Assembly: GCA_003226295.1 (NCBI GenBank)
Contig: CP029803.1
Location: forward strand, 2,485,001 to 2,549,000
Length of the DNA: 64,000 nt
Direction: 5' to 3'
Origin: Candidatus Moanabacter tarae
GTDB taxonomy: Bacteria > Verrucomicrobiota > Verrucomicrobiia > Opitutales > UBA2987
The position numbers and the translations under genes were made by a program. How positions within the stretch are numbered: the first letter of the stretch is position 1; the number at the start of each line of letters is the position of its first letter. Below are positions 54,364 through 63,576 of this stretch, in pieces. Below the pieces are notes generated by a model. That model saw only the letters and a list, made by a program, of their open reading frames with translations. It was not told the origin of the DNA and searched no databases.

Positions 54364-55455
54364 CTAACCATATCGCCTCTCGAATTCGTCCAAGAATTCG
54401 ATGAGGGCTTTCACCCCTTCGATTGGCATTGCGTTGTATAGGGAAGCCCTCAGGCCGCCGATCACTCGATGTCCCTTCAAGGCGTAGAGGCCTTCTTTCT
54501 CAGCCTCATTCAGCAATCTTTCTAGAAGACCTTCCTTTGCAAGATCGAATACTACGTTTGTAATTGAACGATGTTCGGGTAAGGCAAAGGTCTTATAGAA
54601 TTGTGTTCCGTCGAGATATCTATAAAGAAGGGCTGCTTTCCTCTCGTTGATCTTCTCCACTTCGGCAATTCCTCCCTGAGACTTCAACCACTGCAAGACC
54701 CTATTGGCCAGAAAGATAGCAAATGTGTTGGTCGTGTTGACGAGAGATTCCTTCTCTACGGTTAGAGTATAGTTGAGGAGAGGTGGAGTCGATGGAGAAG
54801 CAAAGCCAAGTAAATCTTTGTGAATTACTGCGATTGATAAACCGGAAGGTCCAAGGTTTTTCTGGAAGCCCGCGTAGACCATACCAAACTTTGAATAATC
54901 TACTTCTCGGGAGAGAATTTCCGAAGTAGCATCTACAATGAGTGGAAGGGAGTCAGTGTTGGGGAATTGCTGCCATCGAGTTCCGAATATGGTATTGTTG
55001 CTTGTGATATGGAGGTAGGAAGCGTTTGAGTCTATCTTTCTATCCGGTAGATTAGGAATTCGATCAAAGTGAGTATTTTCACTACTTGCGATTGTTTCAA
55101 CGCGACCGAAGATCTTAGCATCTTCGGTCGCGATCTTGGACCAATATCCTGAGACAACATAGAGGGCTTTACGAGAAGGGCGTCGGGCGCCAAGATTTAG
55201 CGGGAGAGCTGAGAAGTGCATACGAGCACCGCCATGCATATAAAGAATTTGATGCGAACTAGGAAGGTTGGTTAGATCACTAAAGAGTTGTGATGTCTCA
55301 TCCATTAGTTCACGAAATTCCTTTGATCGATGACTGATCTCGATAATAGATGCGCCTATTTCCTGGTAGTCGGGTAATTCTGCCTGAACCCGTTCAATTA
55401 CTTGGGTTGGAAGCATTGCGGGTCCACCACTGAAGTTATAGACACGAGAGGTCAT
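54364..55455 (-). CDS. serC: Phosphoserine aminotransferase
   Basis: A 363-residue class V PLP enzyme that turns 3-phosphohydroxypyruvate and glutamate into phosphoserine. NFSGGPAMLP at the N-terminus, HGGARMHFSALPLNL and the PLP-Lys in YAGFQKNLGPSG are diagnostic; VIGGLRASLYNAMP is the conserved C-terminal Arg region. It is divergent from serA (111 bp between starts), so the two serine-biosynthesis genes probably share a control region. It converges with the activator gene. Confidence 0.95.
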   Translation of the reverse strand: MTSRVYNFSGGPAMLPTQVIERVQAELPDYQEIGASIIEISHRSKEFRELMDETSQLFSDLTNLPSSHQILYMHGGARMHFSALPLNLGARRPSRKALYVVSGYWSKIATEDAKIFGRVETIASSENTHFDRIPNLPDRKIDSNASYLHITSNNTIFGTRWQQFPNTDSLPLIVDATSEILSREVDYSKFGMVYAGFQKNLGPSGLSIAVIHKDLLGFASPSTPPLLNYTLTVEKESLVNTTNTFAIFLANRVLQWLKSQGGIAEVEKINERKAALLYRYLDGTQFYKTFALPEHRSITNVVFDLAKEGLLERLLNEAEKEGLYALKGHRVIGGLRASLYNAMPIEGVKALIEFLDEFERRYG

Positions 55456-55566
55456 GAAATTCTAACCTTTTTCGTAAATTTCGGCTCCATTTATTTCCAA
55501 GTATTCTATATTAAAATAATCGACTACGTTATGGAAAGTTAATTTGCAGTAGGGAAACAATTGCTT

Positions 55567-57159
55567 ATGAAAGTACTAGTTGCAGATGCGATCTCGGAGA
55601 GTGGACTGAAATATCTCGAGAGCGAACCTGATATTGAGGTGCTCAATGCAACTTCTGTCCAGAAAAGTGAGCTCCTGAAGTTGGCAATTGATGTCGACGC
55701 CATAATTGTAAGAAGTGAGACCGTCGTATCGGCTGATCTTTTAGAGGTTGCTTCCGAGCTAAAGGTTATTGGGCGTGCTGGCGTTGGTTTAGACAACATC
55801 GATCTCGAAGAAGCGACCCAGCAGGGTGTTGTCGTTATGAATACCCCAGAGGGTAATACTGTCGCAACCGCGGAGTTGACAATGACTCATCTTCTCTGTT
55901 CAGCGCGGCCTATAGCGCAAGCATATATGACACTCAACGCAGGCGAGTGGGAACGGAAAAGTTTCTCCGGCTCCGAACTTCGCGGAAAGACCCTCGGTAT
56001 AATCGGAATGGGGCGAATTGGAGGTGAAGTGGCAAAGAGGGCAAAGGGATTCGATATGCAGATTATCGGATACGATCCCCATGTAACAGAGGATCGTATC
56101 AATTCCCTTGAGGTAGATAGGGTTGAGCTCAAGGAGCTTTTCCGGCTAGCAGATTTTATAACCGTGCACATTCCACTCACCGATTCTAGTCGACACCTAA
56201 TCGATGCAAGAGCTCTTGCGCAGATGAAGGATGGGGTTCGAATCATTAACTGTGCTCGCGGGGGAATTGTTAAAGAGGTGGATTTGGTTAAAGCACTGCG
56301 TTCAGGGAAAGTCGCTGCTGCTGGAATGGATGTTTTTGAAAAGGAACCATTGCCGAAAGACAGCGAACTGCGTGATTGTCCGAATCTGGTTATTTCCCCG
56401 CATTTGGGTGCCTCCACGGAGGAGGCGCAGGAGAGCGTGGGGCTTGAAATCTCGAAGGCTGTAACAGAGATGCTCAAGGGAGGAATTATTCGGAATGCGG
56501 TAAATATGCCCGTTATGGACAGGCGCACGTTCATGATAATCAAGCCTTATTTGGATCTTGGTTCAAGATTAGGCACCGTTTTGCAACAGATTGTACCTGA
56601 AAGAGTCGAAAGGCTGAAGATCGTCTATTCTGGCAGGCTAAGCGATTTGAATCTTGTTCCTCTCACGCGGAGCATTCAGTGTGGATTCCTGCGTCGGATT
56701 AGCGGGAGAAAGATTAATGAGGTAAACGCACCGAGCTACATGAGACGGCTGGGAATCACGGTCGACTTCGTTGTATCTAGCTCGGGGACAGACTACACTG
56801 AATTAGTCAGGCTTGAGGCACGCGATGTACTGCAGAACCTTCACTCGGTCGAAGGCACTTTAATGGGGACAAATCAGAATCCGCGTATTGTTCAGGTCAA
56901 TGGTCGTTCCATTGAAGTACCTCTGGAGGGGAATCTTCTCTTTCTCGAGAATAAAGACCGGCCTGGTATGATCGGTTACATAGGCACATTGCTTGGTGAG
57001 AGCTGGATCAACATTGGTGACATGTCGCTTAGTCGGAATTCAATAGGGGGTCTTGCTCTAACGGCTCTTGTTCTCGACAGTGTACCTCCCGGCGACGTCC
57101 TGGGTGTGATCGAGGGGCACGATGCCATTCGAAAGCTGAACTTTGTCGAAGTGGATTAG
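55567..57159 (+). CDS. serA: D-3-phosphoglycerate dehydrogenase
   Basis: A 530-residue enzyme for the first step of serine synthesis. The cofactor loop is GIIGMGRIGGEVA, and catalytic residues lie in NCARGGIVKE (Arg), FEKEPL (Glu) and SPHLGASTEEAQ (His). An intervening domain (about 315-445) and a C-terminal ACT domain (about 455-530, LFLENKDRPGMIGYIG) match the long form that can be feedback-inhibited by serine. The ATG at 55567 is two codons inside a TTG-started frame. Its stop codon overlaps the stop of the convergent kinase gene by 2 bp. Confidence 0.95.
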   Translation: MKVLVADAISESGLKYLESEPDIEVLNATSVQKSELLKLAIDVDAIIVRSETVVSADLLEVASELKVIGRAGVGLDNIDLEEATQQGVVVMNTPEGNTVATAELTMTHLLCSARPIAQAYMTLNAGEWERKSFSGSELRGKTLGIIGMGRIGGEVAKRAKGFDMQIIGYDPHVTEDRINSLEVDRVELKELFRLADFITVHIPLTDSSRHLIDARALAQMKDGVRIINCARGGIVKEVDLVKALRSGKVAAAGMDVFEKEPLPKDSELRDCPNLVISPHLGASTEEAQESVGLEISKAVTEMLKGGIIRNAVNMPVMDRRTFMIIKPYLDLGSRLGTVLQQIVPERVERLKIVYSGRLSDLNLVPLTRSIQCGFLRRISGRKINEVNAPSYMRRLGITVDFVVSSSGTDYTELVRLEARDVLQNLHSVEGTLMGTNQNPRIVQVNGRSIEVPLEGNLLFLENKDRPGMIGYIGTLLGESWINIGDMSLSRNSIGGLALTALVLDSVPPGDVLGVIEGHDAIRKLNFVEVD

Positions 57160-58859
57160 GTTCCTACCGGCAGCCAAATCTTGAAGGTTGTTCCGGAGCT
57201 TGAAGAGGAGACAATCTCGATGTCTCCCTGATGACTAGTCATAATTCTCTTCACAATGTTGAGTCCTAGCCCTTCTCGCTCGGTTTTTTCTAGAAGGGTT
57301 GATTCGAAAATCTTTTTCTGTGATGCTTCCGGAATCCCCGGTCCGGTATCCGAAATCTCTGTTACTGCAATCGCGTTTTCCCCTGAGTGATCGAGGTAGG
57401 ATCGAATGGCAATGTCACCCCCTTGTGGCATTGCTTGGACCGCATTGAGTAGAAGATTGAGTAAGACCTGTTCGAGCTGTCCTCGCTTTACGCGGACATT
57501 GATTGGTTGATCTCCTCCAGAAGAAGAAATTCTCACTTTAGACTGCTCGAATTTTAGTCTCATCAAAAGGAGCGATTCTTGAATTAGGTTGTGAATCTCA
57601 AGTTCGATCCAATCGTTCTCCTTGGATCGGCTGAAATCAAGCACACGAGTGACAATTGATTCCAATTGATCGAGTTTATCCTTGATGATATTGAAGTCGG
57701 TATGACGGGGATCGTAAGTTTCGAAATTCAGGTCCAGCGATTCTAGAAGGAGCTTTAGTACCGTGAGAGGGTTGCGAATTTCGTGGGCAATTTCTGCTGA
57801 TAGGAATCCGAGTGTGGTTAGTTTTTCGCTCCGTCTCAGCTTTTCCTCGCTCTCAAGAGTGCGAAAATAAAGTCGTGCGTTATGGATCGCTGCTGCTCCT
57901 AAACTGGCTAGCGTGGCTAAGGTGGTTCGGACCTCGTTGTCGAATCGATTTGGACGATCGGTATAAACGTTAAGGACCCCGATCGGCGTATCTTCGTAAA
58001 GGATCGGTGAAGCAAGCATAGATATAAGGCCCTCCTTCTGAATAAGCTCTGTAAAGTGATGTTCTTCCGTCTTCCTTAGATCCAAAACTTCCACCTGTCT
58101 TTTGCGAAGGATAACTGTTCCAATTGCTGAATCTGAGAGCTTGAGAGTTTCCTGGTAGTCGCGGTTTCCGGAGATATCGGTGAGGGCCTCTAATTGAAGC
58201 AACTCCTCTTCACTCTCGTACAGATAAAGGGCACAGAGACAGCAGTCGGTGATCATGAGCGCATTTCGTGTCAAACTCTGTAGAAGCTCTTGGAGGTCGA
58301 TTTCCAGAACCAGACTCTGCCCCATCCTGATTAATGCTTCCATTTGTAAAGCCCTTCTTCGCAGCTGTTGAATAAGCCAAAGTCTCCCGATTACCTTCGA
58401 GGCTTCATTTGAGAGAAGGGCTAATACTTTCAAGTCGCTTTCGTTAAATGCCTCGATCTCTTCACTTTCGACATTGAGAACCCCTATCGTTGCCCCTCGC
58501 TCCTCTATCAGGACAGCCATTTCGGAACGAGTTCTCGCATTAAGCGGATGATAGCGAGGGTCCTTTCTTACGTCAGGGACCAAAAGAGGCTTGCCGTGAT
58601 GTGCTACCCATCCGGCAATTCCCTGCCCAATTTCGAGCTCAATCTTCCCATCGGGTTTGGGGTTTCCCGATGAGACCTCAATTCTCAGATTTTTTGATTC
58701 GGGTATCCTTAAGGCTATACTAGCCCGATTAGCGTCTAAGACATCAATTACTGTAGCAAGGATCAGTTCCAGTGCCTCGTCTGAGTTCTCAGTTTTGTTT
58801 ACGAGACTACTGATCCGGTATAGGGCATCGACTATTTTGGGTCCACTCTCAGTTTTCAC
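57156..58859 (-). CDS. Soluble GAF-domain sensor histidine kinase (NtrB-like)
   Basis: A 567-residue kinase without transmembrane segments. Two GAF domains (about 20-160 and 180-330, with ESGxGxA-like sensing folds such as GQGIAGWVA and SPILYEDTPIGVLNVY) precede a dimerisation helix with phospho-acceptor His359 (AEIAHEIRNPL) and an HATPase domain with NLLLNAVQAM, DTGPGIP and GLGLNIVKRI. It senses a cytoplasmic ligand or redox/nitrogen signal and should donate phosphate to a response regulator, most likely the NtrC-type protein at 52689. It is divergent from glnA. Confidence 0.88.
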   Translation of the reverse strand: MKTESGPKIVDALYRISSLVNKTENSDEALELILATVIDVLDANRASIALRIPESKNLRIEVSSGNPKPDGKIELEIGQGIAGWVAHHGKPLLVPDVRKDPRYHPLNARTRSEMAVLIEERGATIGVLNVESEEIEAFNESDLKVLALLSNEASKVIGRLWLIQQLRRRALQMEALIRMGQSLVLEIDLQELLQSLTRNALMITDCCLCALYLYESEEELLQLEALTDISGNRDYQETLKLSDSAIGTVILRKRQVEVLDLRKTEEHHFTELIQKEGLISMLASPILYEDTPIGVLNVYTDRPNRFDNEVRTTLATLASLGAAAIHNARLYFRTLESEEKLRRSEKLTTLGFLSAEIAHEIRNPLTVLKLLLESLDLNFETYDPRHTDFNIIKDKLDQLESIVTRVLDFSRSKENDWIELEIHNLIQESLLLMRLKFEQSKVRISSSGGDQPINVRVKRGQLEQVLLNLLLNAVQAMPQGGDIAIRSYLDHSGENAIAVTEISDTGPGIPEASQKKIFESTLLEKTEREGLGLNIVKRIMTSHQGDIEIVSSSSSGTTFKIWLPVGT

Positions 58860-58903
58860 CAGCTAAATAAGGTCAAGTTCTTCTTGGACGATTGCATTAA
58901 TTG

Positions 58904-58921
58904 AGCAAGCTTCAAACCTAA
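58904..58921 (-). promoter_or_regulatory. Weak sigma-54-like promoter for the kinase gene
   Basis: On the minus strand GG and GC are separated by exactly 10 bp (AGG...TTGC), 45 bp ahead of the kinase start. The -24 box lacks the TGGCAC pattern, so this is only a candidate. Confidence 0.25.
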
Positions 58922-58963
58922 TTAAGGTGTTAGTGGACGGTAGAAAAAGCTCCCAAAAGACTG

Positions 58964-58995
58964 TTTAGTCATATTCTCTTTGAAAAATGACTAAA
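58964..58995. promoter_or_regulatory. Candidate activator (enhancer) site upstream of glnA
   Basis: TTTAGTCAT (58964-58972) and ATGACTAAA (58987-58995) are perfect 9-bp inverted repeats with a 14-bp spacer. The centre is about 136 bp before the start point predicted from the sigma-54 promoter, a distance typical of NtrC-type enhancer sites. It could also control the divergent kinase gene. Confidence 0.6.
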
Positions 58996-59089
58996 ATCGA
59001 CCAATGGTTTCTTCTCCTTTTAACGAATCCGGTTGTTTTTGACCATTATTCTGCCCAGATTTTCAAAAAGGGTGTGCTTGCCGTTCGAC

Positions 59090-59105
59090 TGGCATTTTTT
59101 TTGCT
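59090..59105 (+). promoter_or_regulatory. Sigma-54 promoter of glnA
   Basis: TGGCA, a T run, then TTGCT: GG at 59091-59092 and GC at 59103-59104 are exactly 10 bp apart, matching the TGGCAC-N5-TTGC consensus at both boxes. The start point would be near 59116, about 65 bp before the glnA ATG. Confidence 0.8.
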
Positions 59106-59180
59106 GATCTTCGAGTGGGCTGGAGTCCTGTTCATTTGTCCGTGTGCTAAATAATTATTATTAATATTAGAGAATTAACC

Positions 59181-60590
59181 ATGAATCCATCTGAAGTAAT
59201 TGCGTTTGCGAAAGAAAAAGACGTCAAGTTTGTCGATCTGAAGTTCTGTGATATCCACGCTACCTGGCAGCACTTTACTGTGCCGGTAAGTGAGTTAACA
59301 GATGATGCGTTCAACGACGGGTTTGGGTTTGACGGGTCGTCCATTCGGGGATGGCAAGGAATTGAAGCCTCAGATATGCTCGTAATACCTGATCCTGGTA
59401 CCGCAATTATTGATCCCTTCGTCAAGGCAACTACCCTCAGCTTAGTCTGCGATATCGAAGATCCTCTAACCAGAGAACCTTATGGGCGATCGCCGCGAGG
59501 TGTGGCCAAAAAGGCCGAGGAATATCTACAGTCTACCGGCCTTGGTGACACTGCATATTTCGGTCCGGAAGCTGAGTTTTTTATTTTCGACGATGTTCGG
59601 TTCGATTCATCTGCCAACGAGGCTTTTTACTCTGTTGATTCATCGGAAGGAGTTTGGAATACTGGCAGGGACGAAATGCCAAACCTTGGACATAAGATTC
59701 GGCATAAAGAAGGATATTTGCCAGTTGCTCCTAAGGATCAGCTCATGGACCTTCGCAACGATATGGTGCTAACCATGATCGATCTTGGTATCGAGGTCGA
59801 GGCTCAGCATCATGAGGTTTCTACTGGAGGTCAGGCAGAAATAGATCTCCGGTTTGGGCCACTTCACTCAATGGGAGACAGCCTTTGTCTCTATAAGTAT
59901 GTTGTAAAGAATGTGGCAAGAAGGTATGAAAAAACAGCAACGTTCATGCCTAAACCGATATTTGGAGATAATGGATCCGGAATGCATGTACACTCGTCCA
60001 TTTGGAAAGGAGGAGAACCGACATTTGCGGGAGACTGCTATGCAGGTCTCAGCCAGGAGGCTATCTATTATATCGGAGGTCTTTTGAAGCATGCCGCGGC
60101 ACTGTGTGCCATATGTAACCCAACTAACAACAGCTACAAACGCTTGGTCCCCGGATTTGAAGCGCCTGTAAACCTCGCCTATTCTGCTCGGAATCGGTCC
60201 GCAATTTGCCGAATTCCGACCTATAGCAATAGTCCTAAAGCAAAACGAGTCGAATTTCGGGTTCCTGATCCTTCTTGCAATCCCTACCTCGCTTTTTCTG
60301 CCATATTAATGGCGGGTCTAGATGGTATTGAAAATCGAATCGATCCTGGCGATGCGGTTGATAAGAATCTTTATGACCTGTCGCCGGAAGATGCGGACCA
60401 GATTAAACAAGTCCCAGACTCGCTAAAGGGATCTCTTGATGCTTTGGCAGACGATCATAAATTTCTGGTCAAAGGAGGTGTTTTCACCGAGGATTTCATC
60501 CAGAATTTCATCGAATTGAAGAATGAAGAGTACGACGATGTGAGGATTCGTACCCATCCCCACGAGTATTTTCTCTACTATGATATATAA
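59181..60590 (+). CDS. glnA: Glutamine synthetase, type I
   Basis: A 469-residue GSI that makes glutamine from glutamate, ammonia and [39 protein letters not shown] and the NRSA-type loop ([13 protein letters not shown]) are present. Tyr398 in NLYDLSPED is the adenylylation site, so control by a GlnE-type enzyme is likely. Length and motifs fit the GSI-beta form. It is preceded by a sigma-54 promoter and an upstream inverted repeat, and followed by a good terminator. Confidence 0.96.
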   Translation: MNPSEVIAFAKEKDVKFVDLKFCDIHATWQHFTVPVSELTDDAFNDGFGFDGSSIRGWQGIEASDMLVIPDPGTAIIDPFVKATTLSLVCDIEDPLTREPYGRSPRGVAKKAEEYLQSTGLGDTAYFGPEAEFFIFDDVRFDSSANEAFYSVDSSEGVWNTGRDEMPNLGHKIRHKEGYLPVAPKDQLMDLRNDMVLTMIDLGIEVEAQHHEVSTGGQAEIDLRFGPLHSMGDSLCLYKYVVKNVARRYEKTATFMPKPIFGDNGSGMHVHSSIWKGGEPTFAGDCYAGLSQEAIYYIGGLLKHAAALCAICNPTNNSYKRLVPGFEAPVNLAYSARNRSAICRIPTYSNSPKAKRVEFRVPDPSCNPYLAFSAILMAGLDGIENRIDPGDAVDKNLYDLSPEDADQIKQVPDSLKGSLDALADDHKFLVKGGVFTEDFIQNFIELKNEEYDDVRIRTHPHEYFLYYDI

Positions 60591-60631
60591 TCTCCTTTTG
60601 TAGATCGTAGAGGGTGTGATCGAAGAGATCG

Positions 60632-60665
60632 ATCGTCCCTGGAACGGCAGGGTACGATTTCTTTG
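60632..60665 (+). terminator. Rho-independent terminator of glnA
   Basis: ATCGTCCCTG pairs with CAGGG-T-ACGAT (one bulged T) around a GAACGG loop, followed by TTTCTTT. It lies 42 bp after the stop codon. A second small stem, GATCGA/TCGATC at 60618-60634, overlaps its left arm. Confidence 0.65.
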
Positions 60666-61113
60666 GTGTACTTCACGCGCTTTAGGTCGGTCCAATAAAC
60701 TTAGGGGGAGAGTTTTGGCTGTTCCCAGTCCCAACGGGATTGGCCGCAGTTTACTTGTCGTCTGATCATTGGCTTCCCTGATGTCTTCTGTGTGCCCTAA
60801 GCTTTCTTAGGGACTAACAGTATCAAGTAATCGGAAGCAGTCGGAGGAGGATTTATCCACTAACTAGTGAACTTTACCTGGATAAAGCCTTTCGAAATAT
60901 CTCGAAAGGGTCCAGATTGAACGCTGTTACCTTTGTCCATGCCTTTTTGATATGCACAGGGCTAAAGATTGGTAGTCGTCTAGCATATTTTTCAGGTACG
61001 CTACATCGTCTTGTAGTTGAGGGGAATGAGTGGCCTACGCATTCTCAAAGCTCCTTAGTCGCCTTAACCACTGTGTTCCAGGGCGCGTGTTTGAGTCCTA
61101 AAGCTAGAAAGGC
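60666..61113. ncRNA. Hairpin-rich gene-free stretch, possible structured RNA
   Basis: Four separate stems lie within 190 bp. CCAGTCCC/GGGATTGG (60725-60743) has a 3-nt loop and one G-U pair. CCCTAAG/CTTAGGG (60795-60812) has a 4-nt loop. TTTATCCA/TGGATAAA (60852-60886) has a 19-nt loop. CCTTTCGA/TCGAAAGG (60888-60909) has a 6-nt loop. They follow the glnA terminator and precede imuA. No known RNA family (SRP, RNase P, tmRNA) was recognised, and a strand cannot be fixed. A small RNA is a guess; scattered regulator sites or decayed sequence are alternatives. Confidence 0.3.
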
Positions 61114-61138
61114 TTGACATACGTGAACAAATATTCAC
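61114..61138 (+). promoter_or_regulatory. -35 hexamer overlapped by a LexA-like palindrome before imuA
   Basis: TTGACA (61114-61119) is followed at once by the imperfect palindrome GTGAACAAATATTCAC (61123-61138). Its core GAAC-N4-ATTC differs by one base from the GAAC-N4-GTTC LexA box of Gram-positive type. imuAB-dnaE2 cassettes are usually damage-induced under LexA. A good -10 hexamer is not obvious. Confidence 0.5.
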
Positions 61139-61202
61139 CACATGGGTATGTGGAACGATTCAAATCTGTGAGTGGTTGAGCCGGGGAGTAAGGGAATGGG
61201 TC

Positions 61203-61955
61203 ATGGAGATTGTAGGTAATGAGGCAATGGCCTCTCTATCAGGAAAGCGGGTAGAGGAGAAGGTACTGGAATTGCGGCGGATGGTGGAGGAGCGGTATCC
61301 GACAGTCTACAGAAAGCGGATCCGTAATCTAGAGGTGGAAGTATCTGGAATTAGCGGGATCCTAGGAGGAAATTTGCCGCGCTGTGCATTAAGTGAGATC
61401 GTGACCGAGATGCCCAGCGTGGGAGGCCAACTAGTTCTGCTGACACTCTTGCAAGGGGCGGAGAAAAAACGAGTGTATTCAGTATTGGTAGACGGGAGTG
61501 ACAACTTTGATCCGGAGACGGCAGGGGAAAAGTTGATTCGGCCATTGCTTTGGGTACGGTGCGGCGGGGTAGATGAGGCGATGCAGGCGGTTGATATCCT
61601 AGCTCGAGATAGCAATTTCCCGCTCGTAATCCTGGACTTGAGGTGGAATGCGCTGTGGAGGTTACATCGGATTGCTGACAATTTTTGGTATCGGTTGCAG
61701 CGGGTAGTGGAGCGGTCGGGTACGACTCTTGTGGTGTTTACTCCCCGGCCAATGGTGGTCAGTGCTGAGGTGCGCTTAAAGCTTAGGAAGGGATTCCGGA
61801 TTGAAAGCTGTGAAGTAGTCCGCAACACCCTTGTCCCGCTGCTGGAAGGTGAAATCCTACGCTATCGGGGAAGGGCCGGGAGCGAGAGTTTTATTTTCTC
61901 TTCGGAAGGCAGGCCTGAAAAAGAGAAAATTGATGAGGTGTTTGTGGCGGGATGA
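61203..61955 (+). CDS. imuA: ImuA-like RecA-fold protein of the mutagenesis cassette
   Basis: A 250-residue protein with a RecA-like core: LSEIVTEMPSVGGQLVLLTLLQ, a strand LVILDLRWNALW and a later VVFTPRPMV. The Walker A loop is degenerate (TEMPSVGG), as common in ImuA/SulA-like proteins, so ATP use is doubtful. It is thought to link ImuB to RecA and to stimulate DnaE2-dependent translesion synthesis. A TTG at 61176 would add 9 residues; the ATG at 61203 is preferred. Its stop overlaps the imuB start (ATGA), so the two are translated together. Confidence 0.82.
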   Translation: MEIVGNEAMASLSGKRVEEKVLELRRMVEERYPTVYRKRIRNLEVEVSGISGILGGNLPRCALSEIVTEMPSVGGQLVLLTLLQGAEKKRVYSVLVDGSDNFDPETAGEKLIRPLLWVRCGGVDEAMQAVDILARDSNFPLVILDLRWNALWRLHRIADNFWYRLQRVVERSGTTLVVFTPRPMVVSAEVRLKLRKGFRIESCEVVRNTLVPLLEGEILRYRGRAGSESFIFSSEGRPEKEKIDEVFVAG

Positions 61956-63415
61956 AATACGGTGTTTTATACATGCCGAGATTTGCCCTTCAGGCGGTTT
62001 TACGAATAGAGTCTTTCTCCAGCGAGACTGTAGTTATTATAGTGGCCGCAGCTTCCCGAAATACGGTTGTGCTAGAAATGACGGAATCAGCGCGCAGGGT
62101 TGGAATTATGGAGGGTATGCCAATTGCCCAGGCGGTAGCTCGGAGCCCTGAAGTGATTGTTCGATGCCGTTCCAAAGACGCGGAGAGATCGGCAGCAAAA
62201 GCCATTTTTACTTATGCCTATACTCTATCTCCTCGGGTTGAAGAAACAGGTAAGGGTATCTGTACAGTTGATCTGAGGGGGGCTTCAGAAGAGTCACTAC
62301 TATCACGCGGGGAGGATCTTCTGAGACAGATCGAAGAGGTTGGGTTTAGGGTACAAATTGGATTTTCGGAAACACCTAGGCTAGCTTATTTTGCAGCTTA
62401 TCATGCCCGGCCCATTTTGGTGGTTGCCGAGCGAGATCGGAAGGGGTTTCTGAACCAGTTGTCGCTGAGGACAGCAGGAATTTCCGAGAGAATGGCAATG
62501 ATTCTGCAACAGTGGGGTATTCGTACCCTGGGGGCCTACAGTGTTTTGCCGCGTGAGGATGTCGGGCACCGCCTGGGAAAAGAGGGTTTAACTCTCTGGG
62601 ATGAACTAGCCGGGAGGGAGGAACGGTCTCTGGTCATATCAACGTTGCCAGAGGTATTTGAGGAATCTCTCGAATTGGAGTATGAGATCGAGACGATGGA
62701 GCCGCTCCTCTTTATTCTGCGTCGGTTTCTGGAGTCGTTAACCCTTCGTCTGAAGCTGGTTTACATGGTTGTCGGGCTCTTGCGCCTGACTCTCACCTTA
62801 TCAAATGGGTCTGTTTATCGTCGGCTTTTCAAGATTTTGGAACCAACACGCAAGGTGGAAACGCTCTTCAGGATGCTCTTTTCTCATCTGGAAAATGTTG
62901 GGACGGAATCTCCGATAACTGCTGTATCGATTAAGATAAATCCAGTCTCGCCGCAACTACGCCAGCGTGATCTGTTCGAGACTGCTCTAAAGAATCCACA
63001 GGGATTTTCCGCGACGCTAGCAAAACTGGTTGGGGTGGTTGGTACGGGGCGGGTGGGTACGCCACGGCTCAGTAATACCTACCGGTCCGATTCTTTTTGT
63101 TTGGAGCCCATGCCGGCTGTTCTAAAAGAGGTTGAGGATAATTCTCCCAAAGCAGTTTACGGTTTACCTTTGCGTCGTTTGCGTCCTTCGGTCCCAGCCC
63201 ATGTAAAACTGGAAAATGGGAAACCAAGATTCATATCCAGCCAATTTGTTCGAGGATGCATTACAAAAGAGTTTGGACCGTGGCAGAGTTCGGGTGGTTG
63301 GTGGGAAAAGGAAGGCTGGGCGTGTGAGGAGTGGGATGTAGAATTGGAAAAAGGAGGGCTCTATCAGCTGAGGCGAGAGGATGGGAAATGGTTTGTGGAA
63401 GGAATGTATGATTAG
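61952..63415 (+). CDS. imuB: ImuB, inactive Y-family polymerase-like hub protein
   Basis: A 487-residue DinB/UmuC-fold protein. The N-terminus reads YGVLYMPRFALQAVLR where active Y-family polymerases have an F-x-D-x-D-x-F-F motif, so the catalytic acids are missing, as expected for ImuB. A little-finger-like region follows (about 230-350), and the C-terminal region (about 400-487) is the part that recruits DnaE2 and ImuA in studied systems. It overlaps imuA by 4 bp and is followed by dnaE2 after 161 bp. Confidence 0.88.
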   Translation: MKYGVLYMPRFALQAVLRIESFSSETVVIIVAAASRNTVVLEMTESARRVGIMEGMPIAQAVARSPEVIVRCRSKDAERSAAKAIFTYAYTLSPRVEETGKGICTVDLRGASEESLLSRGEDLLRQIEEVGFRVQIGFSETPRLAYFAAYHARPILVVAERDRKGFLNQLSLRTAGISERMAMILQQWGIRTLGAYSVLPREDVGHRLGKEGLTLWDELAGREERSLVISTLPEVFEESLELEYEIETMEPLLFILRRFLESLTLRLKLVYMVVGLLRLTLTLSNGSVYRRLFKILEPTRKVETLFRMLFSHLENVGTESPITAVSIKINPVSPQLRQRDLFETALKNPQGFSATLAKLVGVVGTGRVGTPRLSNTYRSDSFCLEPMPAVLKEVEDNSPKAVYGLPLRRLRPSVPAHVKLENGKPRFISSQFVRGCITKEFGPWQSSGGWWEKEGWACEEWDVELEKGGLYQLRREDGKWFVEGMYD

Positions 63416-63576
63416 TCTGCGAACTTTTTGAACAGCAAAGTCGTAATCGTTCGACACAGCTCGAGACAGATATTTGTTCTGCCAGATTTGAGAAGAAGCT
63501 GATAAGGGGCAGGGGATCAGGAGTTTGCGATAAATGGGCAAGATTGCAAAGGCTAAGGAATAATTAATAATCTGGA

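Noticed and set aside
55887-56543. 218-codon minus-strand open frame
   Set aside because: Antisense to serA with low-complexity Ser/Pro content; a shadow.
60632-60658. SRP-like RNA hairpin (CCCTG-GAACGG-CAGGG)
   Set aside because: It lacks the conserved SRP loop sequences, and its place and T-rich tail fit a glnA terminator better.
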